DNA from: Paracamarosporium sp. OC-R06-R3
Taxonomy: Eukaryota; Ascomycota; Dothideomycetes; Pleosporales; Didymosphaeriaceae
Reading direction: 5' to 3'
NCBI GenBank assembly: GCA_019828545.1
Contig: JACVRA010000165.1
Span: forward strand, 124,001-188,000
Length of the DNA stretch: 64,000 nt
The position numbers and the translations under genes are program-made. Positions 9,976-21,573 of the stretch are shown here, one piece after another (within the stretch, counting starts at the first letter, position 1; every line of letters begins with the position of its first letter). The notes under the pieces are model-generated. The model had not been told where the DNA came from, made no database searches, and saw only the letters and a program-made list of their open reading frames with translations.

Positions 9976-12694
9976 TTGTCCTTTCCACGGATTGCATCGG
10001 CCTCTGATCTGGTTCGCAGTTGGTTCTGAAATAGGCTAGAGGGTTAGCTTTTAAGAGCGTGGTGCGTGGTGTGAGTGCTAGAATGTTCCTAGTAAAGACA
10101 ACCGCTTGGCATCTGCCAATTCCAAATTGCTTGTTCCACTTGATGAAGCGTGTGCAGCCTGCAAGGTATTCGTGTATTAGCTTTGGTGATTAGGAACGAA
10201 GACCATAACAGTGTGTAGCTCTACAACTTCTAAGACAGGATCCGACGAAAAGCGCACGTACCGCCTGCTATGCTGCATCTGGCAAGCACAGGCGAACGAA
10301 GGGGAGGATAGTCAGATTTGTAACAATGCAATGTTCACAGCTGGAGGTCGGGCAAAAGCAGATTCGGTGACGAGTGGCTGGTCATGTGGTCTGGAGCAGT
10401 GGGGGGGCATTCAGCTATATCTTCCCAATGGAGGTGAGATGTACTGGTTCCGGCAAGCGGCTCGTAGTGTGCTTGGTGAACTGGGCCGCAGCACTCAGTG
10501 CTCCAGTGGGACGGTGACGAGACGGCAGGAACGTGGACTCAGCTGGGCGTTGTGGCGTCGGTCCCAGCCATTGAACAGACTGCATGGCATTCCAAGCTCT
10601 TGGGCGGTGCATGTGCAAATGCAGGGGCAACGTGTAGTGCGAGTGTCGGTAGAGGCGACTGCAGCCATTGTCCCGATCTGACTGCGGATCGCTGGCCCCT
10701 GCGGGCGTGCCGACAGCGAAGAAGGGGGTTTAACATGGTGCAGTTTGCCCCGCAGGTGCACTGCATCTGGATCTGAAGCGTGCCCGTCTCGTCATACGTG
10801 AGATGGGCCGCTATAGTAGTAGGCAAGGCAGCCACTGCGAGAGATAGGCTGATTCGCGGGCCGCAGGGGCGCTATGGATGCTTGCTGCGGCTCCACCGTT
10901 TGGGGGTCGGGCACAGTCCTTTGCTACGAGGCCACGCAGGCCGTTGGTGGTGTGCGGCTCGTGGCGGACGCGGCAGCCGGCGGCGAGGCTAGCAAGCAGC
11001 GTGTGCACAGCGTGTGCACAGTGTGGCCACGGGCGGAGCTGGCTGCTGGGTGGGGCCCGAGGCGAAATTGTGCCGTGGTAGGGGGCTCGGGGTCCGCATC
11101 TGCGACCCTCGAGATGTGCGATGGGCCGCGAGCTGGGCCTGGAGAAGGGCATTGAGAGGGGCCTTCTGCGTGAATGCGATGCGTCTGGCGGGTCTCAGGG
11201 CACCTTCTCTTCCCGGCCACTAACGCGACAACGGGAAGTGCCATTGCATAGGCGTATGGCGCCGGCGCAAGGCTGGGCCGTTGCAGCGGGCACCGCGTTG
11301 CTCGCTGCTCGTCGACTGCTGTTGTTGCGCGGCGAGGGCCATGGCAGCGCGGTGCTCGATGCGTGCACCGGATGGATGCCATCGCAGACAGCCCGGTCAG
11401 GAAGCTGCGACTGAGCGCTGGGCAGGTACACTAGCCCATCCTAACCTTAACCTTATTCACACTTCCATCTCCATCAGGTCCGCCTGCGCCGTATCGTGCC
11501 TGCGACCTCACCTCGTGCGGAACACGGCCGGACATGTCAATCGCTACCGGCGGGCCACTGCGCTTTACGCCCCGCTCGCCGTCATCGCCGCCTCCGCTGG
11601 CGGTTTCGCCCCGGCCGGCCGTGTCAAGCAAGCGTCTTCCATGCAGCTCCCGAATTCAGCCTGACGCGCCTGACCTTCGCTGCCGTTTCAACATGCTCCA
11701 CGGCACTTCCCAGGGCCACAACGCTCGCTGGTAACGGGCCAAGCTTTCCCCGGTTCTTCTCGACTACGTGTGCGGCAATCAAACATGCACTGGCCGCTAT
11801 ACCCAGTCGGACCAGTTATGCACTAGCGCTCTATTGCCCGACTAGGTTCACAGTTTGCCAATCCAAACGGTCCTCGTGAAGCGAGGCGCCATCCAGTTAA
11901 CTCATTCTCGACTGCATCATCGCTAAAGGCTACAGGTGGTAATTTGGCATCTTTTGCGACCCTTCCGTCGGCCTCTACACCGCCGTGGGGTCCAAAACCA
12001 TGCACAGTACAAGCGGGGCGGTACTGCCAATGCCGGGTCACCGTCACGGGTGACGTTTGCTCGTCCCAGTGCAGATTCAGAGGACGAGTATCCGGGCCCG
12101 TCCGGCCGAGCCTCCCTTGGTCGTGAAGCTGAACTTTCTTGTCCGACTCCATATCCGTGTGCCGTATACACCAGCAAACTGCTCAGCTGTGATGCAGCTG
12201 TATAAGTCGAGCCCACAGATTGGACTCTGGGATCATACGACACCATCGACCATTGCAACGCTTGTGAAATTTAGTCTACGATCGGACGGCAGGGATGACA
12301 TGGGACTCGACCAGGGCTTCCCTATCTTACACTAGCTGGTAGGTGCTCACACTATTTCGCATACCATTCCAGATTACCTGAGCTTTGTTGTATGCCGCAA
12401 GGCTGTATGCTTGATTCGACCGCTGACCTAAAATAGGGTGCTGCCGGGCGTAACTTAGCCTCTTAGCCTGGCGCTTCGCAGTCACGTGAGCAAAAACCTT
12501 GCTTCCTATTCGCACGACAAATAGTTTACGGGTCATCTATTCCATGCCTACTCTCCTTACATGAACATACAAATCCCTTTGGTCATTTGCACGGGTTGGG
12601 TATTTGCTCGTTTTCGCTCGCGCTAGATCGCTTTCTCGAAGCTTGTGCTACACACCTAGCCAGTCGGTCACACATCCACCATCACCATCACTAA
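9976..12694. other. Gene-free interval, GC-rich in the middle
   Basis: No protein family is recognisable in these 2.7 kb. Between about 10300 and 11900 the DNA is GC-rich and long open frames occur on both strands at once, which is expected by chance at this composition; none shows domains or a coherent splice structure. The last 400 bases are presumably the promoter and leader of the Zn2Cys6 regulator. A non-coding RNA cannot be excluded from sequence alone. Confidence 0.5.
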
Positions 12695-15142
12695 ATGGCA
12701 TCAAGGTACGACGGCCGAGGCGATGCCCCCACCATAACTCGCCGAAGACACGTACTGGCATGTGCGAGATGCAGAGCAAGGCGTGTGAAATGTGATCGCG
12801 CACAACCAGCATGCTCGAATTGCACCAAAGTCGGCGCCCTTTGTCAGCCAGTCCAACAATCCGGTCCATCAGGCGGAACTGTGCCGTCGCGCTCAGGCAG
12901 TCGGGAACCAGTAGAGCGGAGCCGTATCACAAAATTGGAAGAGGAAGTAGCTCGCCTTTCAAGAGAAGTTGACAGCAAATCACCTTCTCGGGAACCATCA
13001 TATTCGCCTCCTCCCATCGAGGCCGGAACGCATCGGTTGTCTTCAAATTCAGGAAAGCTGGTGAATGGGAGAGCTCCTGGATATCTGAGCCCTTACTCAT
13101 GGGCGGTTGCTGCAGGAGAGGTGGGTGCCAGCTACGTTGTCGAAGCTTTGCCCCGCTAATCATCTTTAGATGTTGCCATTTGAACCCACAGCGACTCAGG
13201 GGGTCTCGGAAGCGCATTTGGAGGAGCCTCTGGGCTCAGCGACTGAGGAGATTTTACGTATGATCGACGACCGGTTACACGAGACTTTACTTGAAGCATT
13301 TAGTCACCGAGTAGATCCAATCGTCCGAGTCCTGCACTGGCCGTCGTTTCAGGAAAAGTGCAGCATTTTCAGGCAAAGAAAACAATCGCAGATGGATATA
13401 CAAACGGGTTCTTCATATCCAGGTGCATATGTCCAGGAGGCACAGTTCTCCACACCACAAACCTCGGCTTTTGCAGCCACCGCTATTCCAACACTCACAG
13501 GGCCATCCGGGGGAAGTGGCAAGCAGTCAACTACGAGCTTCGATCGAGCATTTGCTACTTTGCTTTGCGCTGTGTATTATGCTTCCATCATATCGATAGT
13601 ACATGGACCAAACCCTTCTAACCTTGCCCAAAACATCAACGCTGTTGGCTTGTGGTCTGCGCTGAGGAGGGAGATGACTTCGAGGCTAAATATCATGGAT
13701 GAGAGCTTCGTACAGGCTGCCTCAACGGAATTATTGCAGGCTATGGTGCTGTACCTGGTAAGTGACGCTGTGAACCCAACCGTGTCCATTCTGCTAACGG
13801 ACTTGTAAAGTCCGTCGAACTTGGTACCGTAAACCCTCAACGGCAGTGGCTACAACTCGGTACAACTATACACATGGCTCAATCGTTGGGTGTGCATCGA
13901 GATCCCTCTACGTTTGGTCTCGGTCCAATAGAAATCGAAACGCGCCGAAGATTATGGGCACAAATTTGCGTCTTAGATGTGCGACTCGCTGAGCAGCTTT
14001 GTCGTGAGCCTGCCATAAATCCGGACACCTACGACATTGCTCTTCCATTAAGTCTTGCGGACCAAAGCTTAACCGAACTCGATCTACAGAGCAGGTCGGC
14101 GCACCGAGGCTCTGATGTGAACTTTACAAGGTTTCAGGAGGTGGAAGATTCTCAAGAGCACGCGGTTCCGTTCTCACCAATGGCTCTACTGATCGTAGAA
14201 ACAGAAACAGCACGGCAACAGCAACAGCTCCTGTGTCTCCGCTATAATCCCCGAGATCGCCCGCTCCGAACAAGTTCTTCTTCGCCCCAACTTGCAAGGC
14301 GAGCTATTCCCTTTTCTGGCCGGACAGACAGAGCGCAGTGGGTCAACGAACTTCAGGCCCGTTTCTCAGCGCGATACAATTGGGATCATTATGACAACTC
14401 AGATCCGATGCAATATTTGGTGGCAGAACTTTGTCAAATAAACTTACTTAAGATCAAGCTCATGGGCAACATGACCCAGCGAAAGGAGATGTCCGCCGCA
14501 AACCAGTACGGACACTCCGAGATTCTTAGGTAGGTTCTCACTTCTATCTTCGCAGCTTCCGTGAAAGGATACCGATTTCAACCATTGTCATAATCTAGAA
14601 ACAATTGTGCTGACTGGCATAGCACCTTCCACGACGCTCTGCATTTGGCGACGCGGTGTGCCAATCTGATGCATCAGTACTCAAATTCACCATATAACTG
14701 GTACACACGGCGAGTTCGCGATGTGTATTCCTGTTCTTTCTTGGCAGTTGTTCTCTCTTCGGAACAGCAACTTAGTGTAGAAGATACAAGCACGGCATGG
14801 TCTGTTTTGGATCAACTCTTTCCCGCCGACGCCGCCCAGCGACCTATGGAACCCGGGATGCGCGAGACTTTACTTGAGAAGATAGTATCAAAAGCCCGCA
14901 CGAAGAAGGAACTGCAAATTCATATTCCAGTTGGTTCACATCTTGGTGAGCAGACTATGCACGCGTCCGCTGGAGGGTATCCGGAGCATATTGCCGCTCA
15001 TGCTCCAGTAACATCCCCTGCAAATTTTGGTTCAAGAGCTGCCTTCCAATCAACTGGTAATATATTTGAAGACTGGGATGCTCTTGTGCAAGAGCAAGTA
15101 TGGCCTGGAAGCCTGCCAGGTGACAATAACTATTGGGTATGA
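12695..15142 (+). CDS. Zn2Cys6 fungal transcription factor with fungal_trans middle domain
   Basis: Four exons (12695..13120, 13170..13757, 13811..14529, 14599..15142) join in phase to give about 758 residues. The three introns are 49, 53 and 69 nt. The N-terminus has a full binuclear zinc cluster near residues 24-51: CARC, six residues, C, six residues, C, SNC, six residues, C. A short linker and a likely coiled coil (ITKLEEEVARLSREV) follow, as in Gal4-type dimers. Exons 2-4 hold the fungal_trans middle homology region, with VRVLHWPSF, AQSLGVHRDPSTFGL and RRRLWAQICVLD. By family knowledge it is a nuclear DNA-binding regulator; the target genes cannot be read from sequence. A P450 gene lies 2 kb downstream on the same strand and could be a target. 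The last codons (YWV, stop) overlap a possible donor GTATGA, so a longer C-terminus is possible. Confidence 0.9.
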
Positions 15143-15425
15143 CTTCTCTCCATTTTATCTTATGACCCTCTTCTATCTCCTCTTATCACACTTCGTAACC
15201 GTCGTAATCTATGCCGCTACATACACTTTAAGTGTAGCGCGCTCGTGGTTGGCCTTGTGTCTTTGTTTTCGGGCGTTTGCTTGGACGTAGAGTTACCGCT
15301 CGTGCGCCCGTGTTATTACGGATGAAACAATCTTCCTGTGCATATCACCTTACTTGTTTGTTTCTCTTTTTTTCTCCTTTTAGTCATTCCTTTCAGCTTA
15401 CCTTGATCACACGCTCAGTCACTAA

Positions 15426-15971
15426 TTGACTAGTCGCCAGTTCAGCCATACGTCGAGTCACGCAAGCAACCGAGCTTTTTCCCATGCTCAATCTCAGCCC
15501 TTTGAGGCACCATCCTTACGTTACCACTCTTTACCTACAACTCCACACATCACGACTACTATTGTACTCGACCCACATTTACATACACCACTGCCTATTA
15601 GTTCTACGGCTTCTTTAGAAAATACACGTCCGCGGACACAGACCCTGGCTTCTCCAGGGCTCGTGAGTCCGAGTGCACGTTGGGGTCACAGCCTACACCC
15701 AAGATCTCCGATTCGGAAGATCTCAACGCAGACCTTACTAGAACCATCGGTACACAATAATCAGCTATCACGAACTCCTACTTGGCCAGGACCACAAGAC
15801 CAGCTGCAGATCCCTGTCGGACTCAATCGAGAGCGTTCGATGTCCCAACCTCCGCATGCAAACGAGCCGATAAGCCCTATCCCGTATGAAGGGCAGAGAA
15901 AGCGGTCTGCATCTAATCTTGGACCCAGACCAGAGGTACCTGATCTAGATTTCCTGGCATCTAATGCATAG
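15426..15971 (+). CDS. Orphan Ser/Pro-rich coding segment, start unresolved
   Basis: I do not recognise this segment. It is an open stretch of about 180 codons with a disordered, Ser/Pro/Thr-rich composition and regulator-like motifs such as SPIRKIS, RKRSASN and a final DLDFLASNA. It lacks a useful ATG, so it should be a downstream exon. Two models keep the frame. In one it is a fifth exon of the Zn2Cys6 regulator, spliced from 15136 to 15441 across a 304-nt intron in phase 0. In the other it follows a short hydrophobic exon 15162..15286 joined at 15434 (147-nt intron, AC plus T), giving a 220-residue protein with an N-terminal membrane segment. It may also be a chance open frame. Transcript data would decide. 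Confidence 0.35.
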   Translation: MTSRQFSHTSSHASNRAFSHAQSQPFEAPSLRYHSLPTTPHITTTIVLDPHLHTPLPISSTASLENTRPRTQTLASPGLVSPSARWGHSLHPRSPIRKISTQTLLEPSVHNNQLSRTPTWPGPQDQLQIPVGLNRERSMSQPPHANEPISPIPYEGQRKRSASNLGPRPEVPDLDFLASNA

Positions 15972-17071
15972 GGAATGAATTTCTCACACAAGTTTTATCA
16001 TGGGAAAGACCATGGAGCAATCACGAAGCTTGGTCTTATCTACAAGAGAAGAGAACATATTCGCTTATATGTACATACAACGCCTTATGCTTCTTTAATC
16101 AATATTGAGACGTGGAAGATATATACCCCTGGAGCATTGCTAGTTTACGCATATCAATGGAGTTCCAAACATACTAAACACCTTACTTCTGCCTGTTTCA
16201 ACTTTGTTACATCCTGTTCAGTCCGAGGTTTTCTTACCTTGCCAGGTAATGTTATCAGACGCTTTGGTATTCAGCCCTTGAGATGTTTACCTTATTCGGC
16301 TAGGAAATGTTAACGCGCAGCAGTGCTAAAGTCTCACTTGGTGGAGTCAAGTCGCAGGCACGAGGATGTAGCGGAGAGGACCTGCATACGCCCGTAATGC
16401 ATTACAAACAACGCGCAGGATCGGCTTTCTACCATTTCCGGCGATGAGTCAGCTCACGGTGGTAGTCGCACATCGCTTAACGCCCCGTTATAGCCACGCT
16501 GTCTCGCTGAGCCGATAACTCCGCTTGTAACAGCTGAGATATTCTGAACCAAGATGAGACGGTTAAGATTTTTCCCGCGCACATTGTTATGACATAAATG
16601 TGATCTGATGACCGATGGAGATGCTTTTAACCGACTTGGATATGCCGGTTGTCCGTAATCTACCCTATAGGCACCTCTGACCGCCAGCCTTACATCGTTC
16701 CCTGGATCGACCTTAAGCAACTTCGGGACATTTCCGCATGAGAAAAGTTGCAGGAGGTATATTCATCAACTTTCGCGGGCCTTCTCAGGTGTATGCCCAG
16801 GACTGATGGGCCCAGCAACGTGTCACGACAGGGCTAGGGTCGGGTGTGCGTTTGTTCATTGAACACAGTCGGTCGCAACTAAAGCATGTGTTTGCTAGTA
16901 GCTATCGCTACCCGTATTGTGTAACAGTTATGCACATTACCTCTTAACTGATAAACACAGCATTCTCTGGTCGCATTCTTCCGCTCTGTCCTCATTTCTG
17001 CTCACGCCGGAGTCGCATCGCCCTACAAATTCCATCCTCGCGTCCAACGTCATACGTGATCTGATCCCAGT
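15972..17071. other. Intergenic, P450 promoter side
   Basis: No supported gene. A minus-strand open frame at 16454-16720 has no recognisable domain. Nothing repeat-like or RNA-like stands out. The last few hundred bases should hold the promoter of the P450 gene. Confidence 0.45.
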
Positions 17072-18872
17072 ATGGGGCTCCTCAACATTCTATCCTTGGA
17101 TATTACGCCCCTCATGCTCGCGCTTGCCGTATGTGGTATCATTTGCGCGGCTATCCTACTACGCGTCGTTTATTGTCAGGTCTTCCATCCTCTGTCCAAA
17201 TTCCCAGGACCATGGTGGGCCACGTCGTTCTCGGTCGTGGGTGCCATCATCTCCGTCAAGTACAAGGAGCCTCAGTTCCTCACGTACCTCGTCAAGAAAT
17301 ACGGCAGTACGAATTTCTTCTCTGCTCACCGCACATGTACTTATCACTGTGCCGATGTCTGCTGTATGACGTGCAGTCTCGCCTTGCAGATATTGCCTGC
17401 CGTGTAACCCTACTTCTCTACTTTGACAGGCTAACACTACGTTTCAGCTGACCGACCAATCCGCATCTCGCCAACTATGTTGGTCTTTCCGCGCCCTTCG
17501 GCAGCGAGAGACATCTACTGGGACCCAAAATGTAATCTCAAGAGTGGTTTGTATGGCACAGGAGCTCTGGGTCCGCCGTCGATCTTCTCAACATTAGATG
17601 GCGAGCAGCACAAGCAGCTACGCAAAGCGCTGTCCAATGCGCCGTGGACGATCGGACAGCTGAAGAACGTATGGGAGCATCGCTTTGATGAGCAAGTCAT
17701 TCTTTTTGTGAAGAAGATGAGAGAGCATGCGGCGGCTGGGACGGTTGTGTGTCTCTCAGACAAAGTCGCAGAATTTGCAGCCGACATTATGAGCATGATA
17801 TCGTTCTCCGATGCTTTTGGCTGTGTCAAAAACCAACGCGATGAGAAGCTAATCTTGACTAACTGGAGAATTGGCCTTGACTTTTTTGGTTTCGTGGGTC
17901 GCTTCCGATTCTTCAGAGAGAAAATTGTCCCGATGCCGTACGTTGGGCGATACTTTCTGCCATCCATAGACAACGAGGTGGGAATGGGATGGTTGATGTG
18001 CGAGGCTGATAGGCAGGTCACGGAGCGCGAGAAGCTGATTACAGAGAAGGGGTTTGACAGGACTCCAGATTTCATGCAGCAGTTAGTAGAGCTAATCCTG
18101 GAAAGTTTCCGAGAAACAAAACTGATTTTCAACAGTTGCCTCGAAGCGCGCTACTCCGACGGATCTCCTCTAACTCCAGTGCAGAAACGCTCACACGTTA
18201 CGCTCCTCATCCAAGCCGGTGCTGACACAACTGGCACAGCGCTCGGTTCCATTCTCCGCTTCATGGCAACTACGTCCGGAGTCTTCGCTCGTGCTCGCGC
18301 CGAAATCGACAATGCCGACCGTGCCGGCCATCTTTCATCACCCATCCTTTTTGAAGAAACGCGCCGCCACCTGCCCTACTTTGTCGCCTGCATCAAAGAA
18401 GGGATCCGTTTAAATCCACCTGCAACTAATCTCTTCGCACGTGTCACGCCCAAGGGTGGCAAAGTCTTAGACGGGCACTACATCCCCGAGGGAACAGAGG
18501 TCACAAGCTACGCCTATGTGATGCAGAGGGATCGAGAACTGTACGGGTTGGATGCAAACCAGTTCAAGCCAGAGAGATGGTTGGAGAGCGAGATGAGGGC
18601 TAATGAGCTGGAGGCGATGCAGTTCTCGTTTGGCATGGGACCGAGGGTGTGTTTTGGGAAGGATATTGCGTACATGGAGATGTTCAAGTTGTTGCCTGAG
18701 GTGAGTGTCTCATGATGGATTGTGGGAATGAATAATAATAGGATAGATTGTGAGGCGCTTCGATATTGAGGTTTTGCAGAAGGGTGAGTATGTTGTTGCT
18801 GGTGGCGTGGCGTATAATCAGAACTTCCTGGGGAGATTCGTGGAAAGGGCGGGTGGAAAAAGCAATATCTGA
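17072..18872 (+). CDS. Cytochrome P450 monooxygenase (fungal E-class, group I type)
   Basis: Four exons (17072..17306, 17448..18081, 18136..18700, 18747..18872) give about 519 residues, standard for a microsomal P450. An N-terminal anchor (about residues 8-34) and a Pro-rich hinge (HPLSKFPGPWW) come first. The I-helix AGADTTGT, the ExxR motif in KEGIRLNPP, FKPERW and the heme loop FGMGPRVCFG with the ligand Cys near residue 462 are all present. Intron 2 (18082-18135, GTTAGT to CAG) is 54 nt with no stop, so it can be missed; removing it restores MQHCLEARYSDGSPLT, as expected of the family. Intron 1 is 141 nt with a GTACGA donor and is the least certain junction; it yields KKYGTDRPIRISP. The enzyme is expected at the ER, oxidising an unknown substrate with electrons from P450 reductase. 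Confidence 0.93.
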
Positions 18873-20151
18873 GCTTGGGCGTGAGGGCTTCGAGGTTAGC
18901 ACCACCGCTCGTCACGTATTATTGAATCAAGCAAGGTCTAGGTTGATATGGTTCGGCTATTGCACGTAGATGTTGGGGATCTTTGACGATAAACATAGGT
19001 CACCACTCACTGCCTTTGCTTGGCTCACCGCGTAATGCAAGCAAAATCTTATCGCGGAGAGGGAACTCTGTTGTGTATTGCCTCTATGGGATTACACATG
19101 TTTTCTTAACAGCATTGATCGGGTTGTAGCTGGAAGTAGTATTGTCTCTATGTGGATAAGATGCTCGGCACGGCAAGAGTGATTGGCTTTCGGGTTAGAG
19201 TGCACGATATCAACAAGTAGCTTGTGCATTTGGGTCTTTCGACACTTTGGCTCAGAGTAGACTTCCCGCGTCTCGCTCTGTCAGAGATATAATGCAATTC
19301 GTTACGAACCCTGCTTAGATCGGCTACGCCAACAACTCGGAAATGATTGTACCACGCACGCATTCCACAGCAGACTATGCGGTTGTTCTCTGATAATCAC
19401 ATCTCATCCTGTACGACTATATATCGGAAAATATGGCTCTCAAAGATTAACAGAAATCAAGACCAACATTGACAACAGCACTATGCTAGCTTGCGAAAAG
19501 GTGTGTTGGCGGGAGGCTGGGATGAGGTGTGACAAACACGCGATTCCGCATAACACAAAACGCCATCATGGGCCATTAGCGCCTAGACTCCAGCCAGTCT
19601 CTTCGTAGAGTAGGCATGTCCTACGCATTCCGGCAGGCCAAGCGCAAATATTGGAAACGCCGACAGGAGGACGTTCCACGGTGGACGCGGGACTCTGAGG
19701 ACCCGGGTTCAACAGCCCCTCAATGTGCGAGAATGATCGCACGAAGCTGCAAGGACCGGAACCGCCACGGAGTAGCCACCAGAAAGGACGTATGGGGCCG
19801 AGAGGAGGCGACTGTTGGGCGCCGATAGTGAACCGTCGGTTGCCCACGAATGCACCACCATAGCCTTTGTGAAAGCGGATCGACAGGTGATTTATGAGCG
19901 GGATATGCGATGGAGCTGATAAAGTGTTGCGCAGCAGAACAGCGTTTCACAGAGGGGTTCAAGTCGCGGGGCATTTATCGCTTCGTTTGAGCGGACATTC
20001 ACCAAATCGACAAGTCGTTCGCATCGCACAACCCTCAACGACTCAACTTAGCAACTCAACAAGTGAGAGAAGTCGAGCTTTCTACTCATTCAGGCAAAGC
20101 GTATTTACACGATACTAGAACCCAATCCTATGCTAACCATATCTGCACGCT
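18873..20151. other. Intergenic, no supported gene
   Basis: Open frames near 19566-19847 (minus) and 19616-19828 (plus) overlap each other and match nothing I know. The end of the interval should carry the promoter of the rhodopsin-domain gene. No repeats are obvious. Confidence 0.45.
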
Positions 20152-21573
20152 ATGGAGAGGCCAGCTGAGCGCCCCGCAAATGCGGACGAGACCATGACAG
20201 CGTCTGAAATTGGTGTATGTGTGGGCGGCGCTGTTTTGGTGACCATTACTATCGTTCTGCGATTTACAGGCCGATGGATACTTCAAGAGCGCATGAACGA
20301 TGGGTTAGGGAAAAGAGGCGAGCGGATCTGGGGACTTGACGACTGTGAGTACGCCCGCGCCACTGGCTGGAGTATCGATAGTGACTAACCTAACCATTTC
20401 AGTATTCAATGTTCTGGCTTTCTTATCCTTTTACGGTCTGGTTGGTGCCGTCTTCGTCGCCATTCATCGAGGAATGGGCGTCCACCTGGCTGTCATTGCC
20501 TATGATCGAGGCATAGAAGGCCAGACTGCATACAGACAGGTTAGTCAGATGTCTTTCCACAGATATCATTTTGCAGCTGGGGGTTCTTTTGGAACAAAGC
20601 TACCAGCTTACTCTCACCTGTGCACTAATAGAATCCTTAGGCCATCTACGTTTCGGCTATATTCTATAATTTCACTTTGGGCATGATCAAACTTAGTGTC
20701 TTGTCGCTCTACCAAAGAATCCTTCGAGGTGTGCAATCGCCGACGTTGAGGACCATCGTGTGGGTCGTTTTTGGCATCGTAGCTGCAAACACCCTTGCCA
20801 ACGTTCTCGTCGCCGTGTTTCAGTGTCATCCCATCAAAGCTGCTTGGGACAGTTCGCTTCCACAGGACAAGATACGGTAAGCACTTTTCGAGAAAGTTTA
20901 AGTACTGTGGAGTAGTTAATGAGCTTAGATGTGTGGACATCAATGCCTTCTACCTCGGTAATGCGATTACGGGTGTATCGACAGATGCGATCGTATACTT
21001 CTTGTCCATTCCCATAGTCCTACCTCTGCACTTGGACAAAAAGACGAAGTTGCAACTTCTCGCGACCATGCTCGTCGGTGGATTGTAAGTAACATGTCTC
21101 TGTTCAGAGCACCTTATTGAGGAGGCTGCTATCTCGTCTAAACCCGGGGGTAGGTGAGCTAATAGCCTTCCAGCGCCGTCATAACATCAGCTGTCCGTCT
21201 CGGTTTCATTCCAGTTCTCTTGAAAGATATGGACATTTCTTACGCCATGGGCATTCCAATGAACTGGTCAGTAGCCGAACCAGCCATTGGCATTCTTGTA
21301 TCGAGCATGCCTGCTATACGAGCTATCCGCTACCTCTGGCGTAAACCCGGCGAGGACTCCTACGGCTCAGGAAGTGGCGGAGTACAGTCTACACTTCGCA
21401 GCCGCGACGGACAGATCCAACTATCGGATATCAGGACTGGGATCGATGCTGAAAGCGCAAAGACGAGTGACAGCGAAGAGGGCCTGGTGTTGGACAGGCA
21501 GAGGGGTAGTCCGGGGCAGGGTAAAATAAGTAGGACAACGGAATTCGAGATCTCATATTCGAACGCGGAATAG
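20152..21573 (+). CDS. Rhodopsin-domain (PTH11-like) integral membrane protein
   Basis: Five exons (20152..20344, 20403..20539, 20641..20876, 20929..21084, 21174..21573) join in phase to give about 373 residues; introns are 58, 101, 52 and 89 nt. The protein has a short N-terminus and then about seven membrane helices, followed by a Ser/Gly-rich hydrophilic tail from about residue 300. The signature of the fungal rhodopsin domain is present: FNFTLGMIKLSVLSLYQRI-like helix, FQCHPIKAAWD, then CVDINAFYLGNAITGVSTD. No CFEM domain precedes it. Members are plasma-membrane proteins often thought of as GPCR-like surface sensors, but function and ligand here are unknown. Such genes are common and expanded in accessory regions of plant-associated fungi. 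Confidence 0.88.

Noticed and set aside
10211..11880. Long overlapping open frames on both strands
   Set aside because: Explained by high GC content; no domain, no consistent splice model, and frames overlap in opposite directions.
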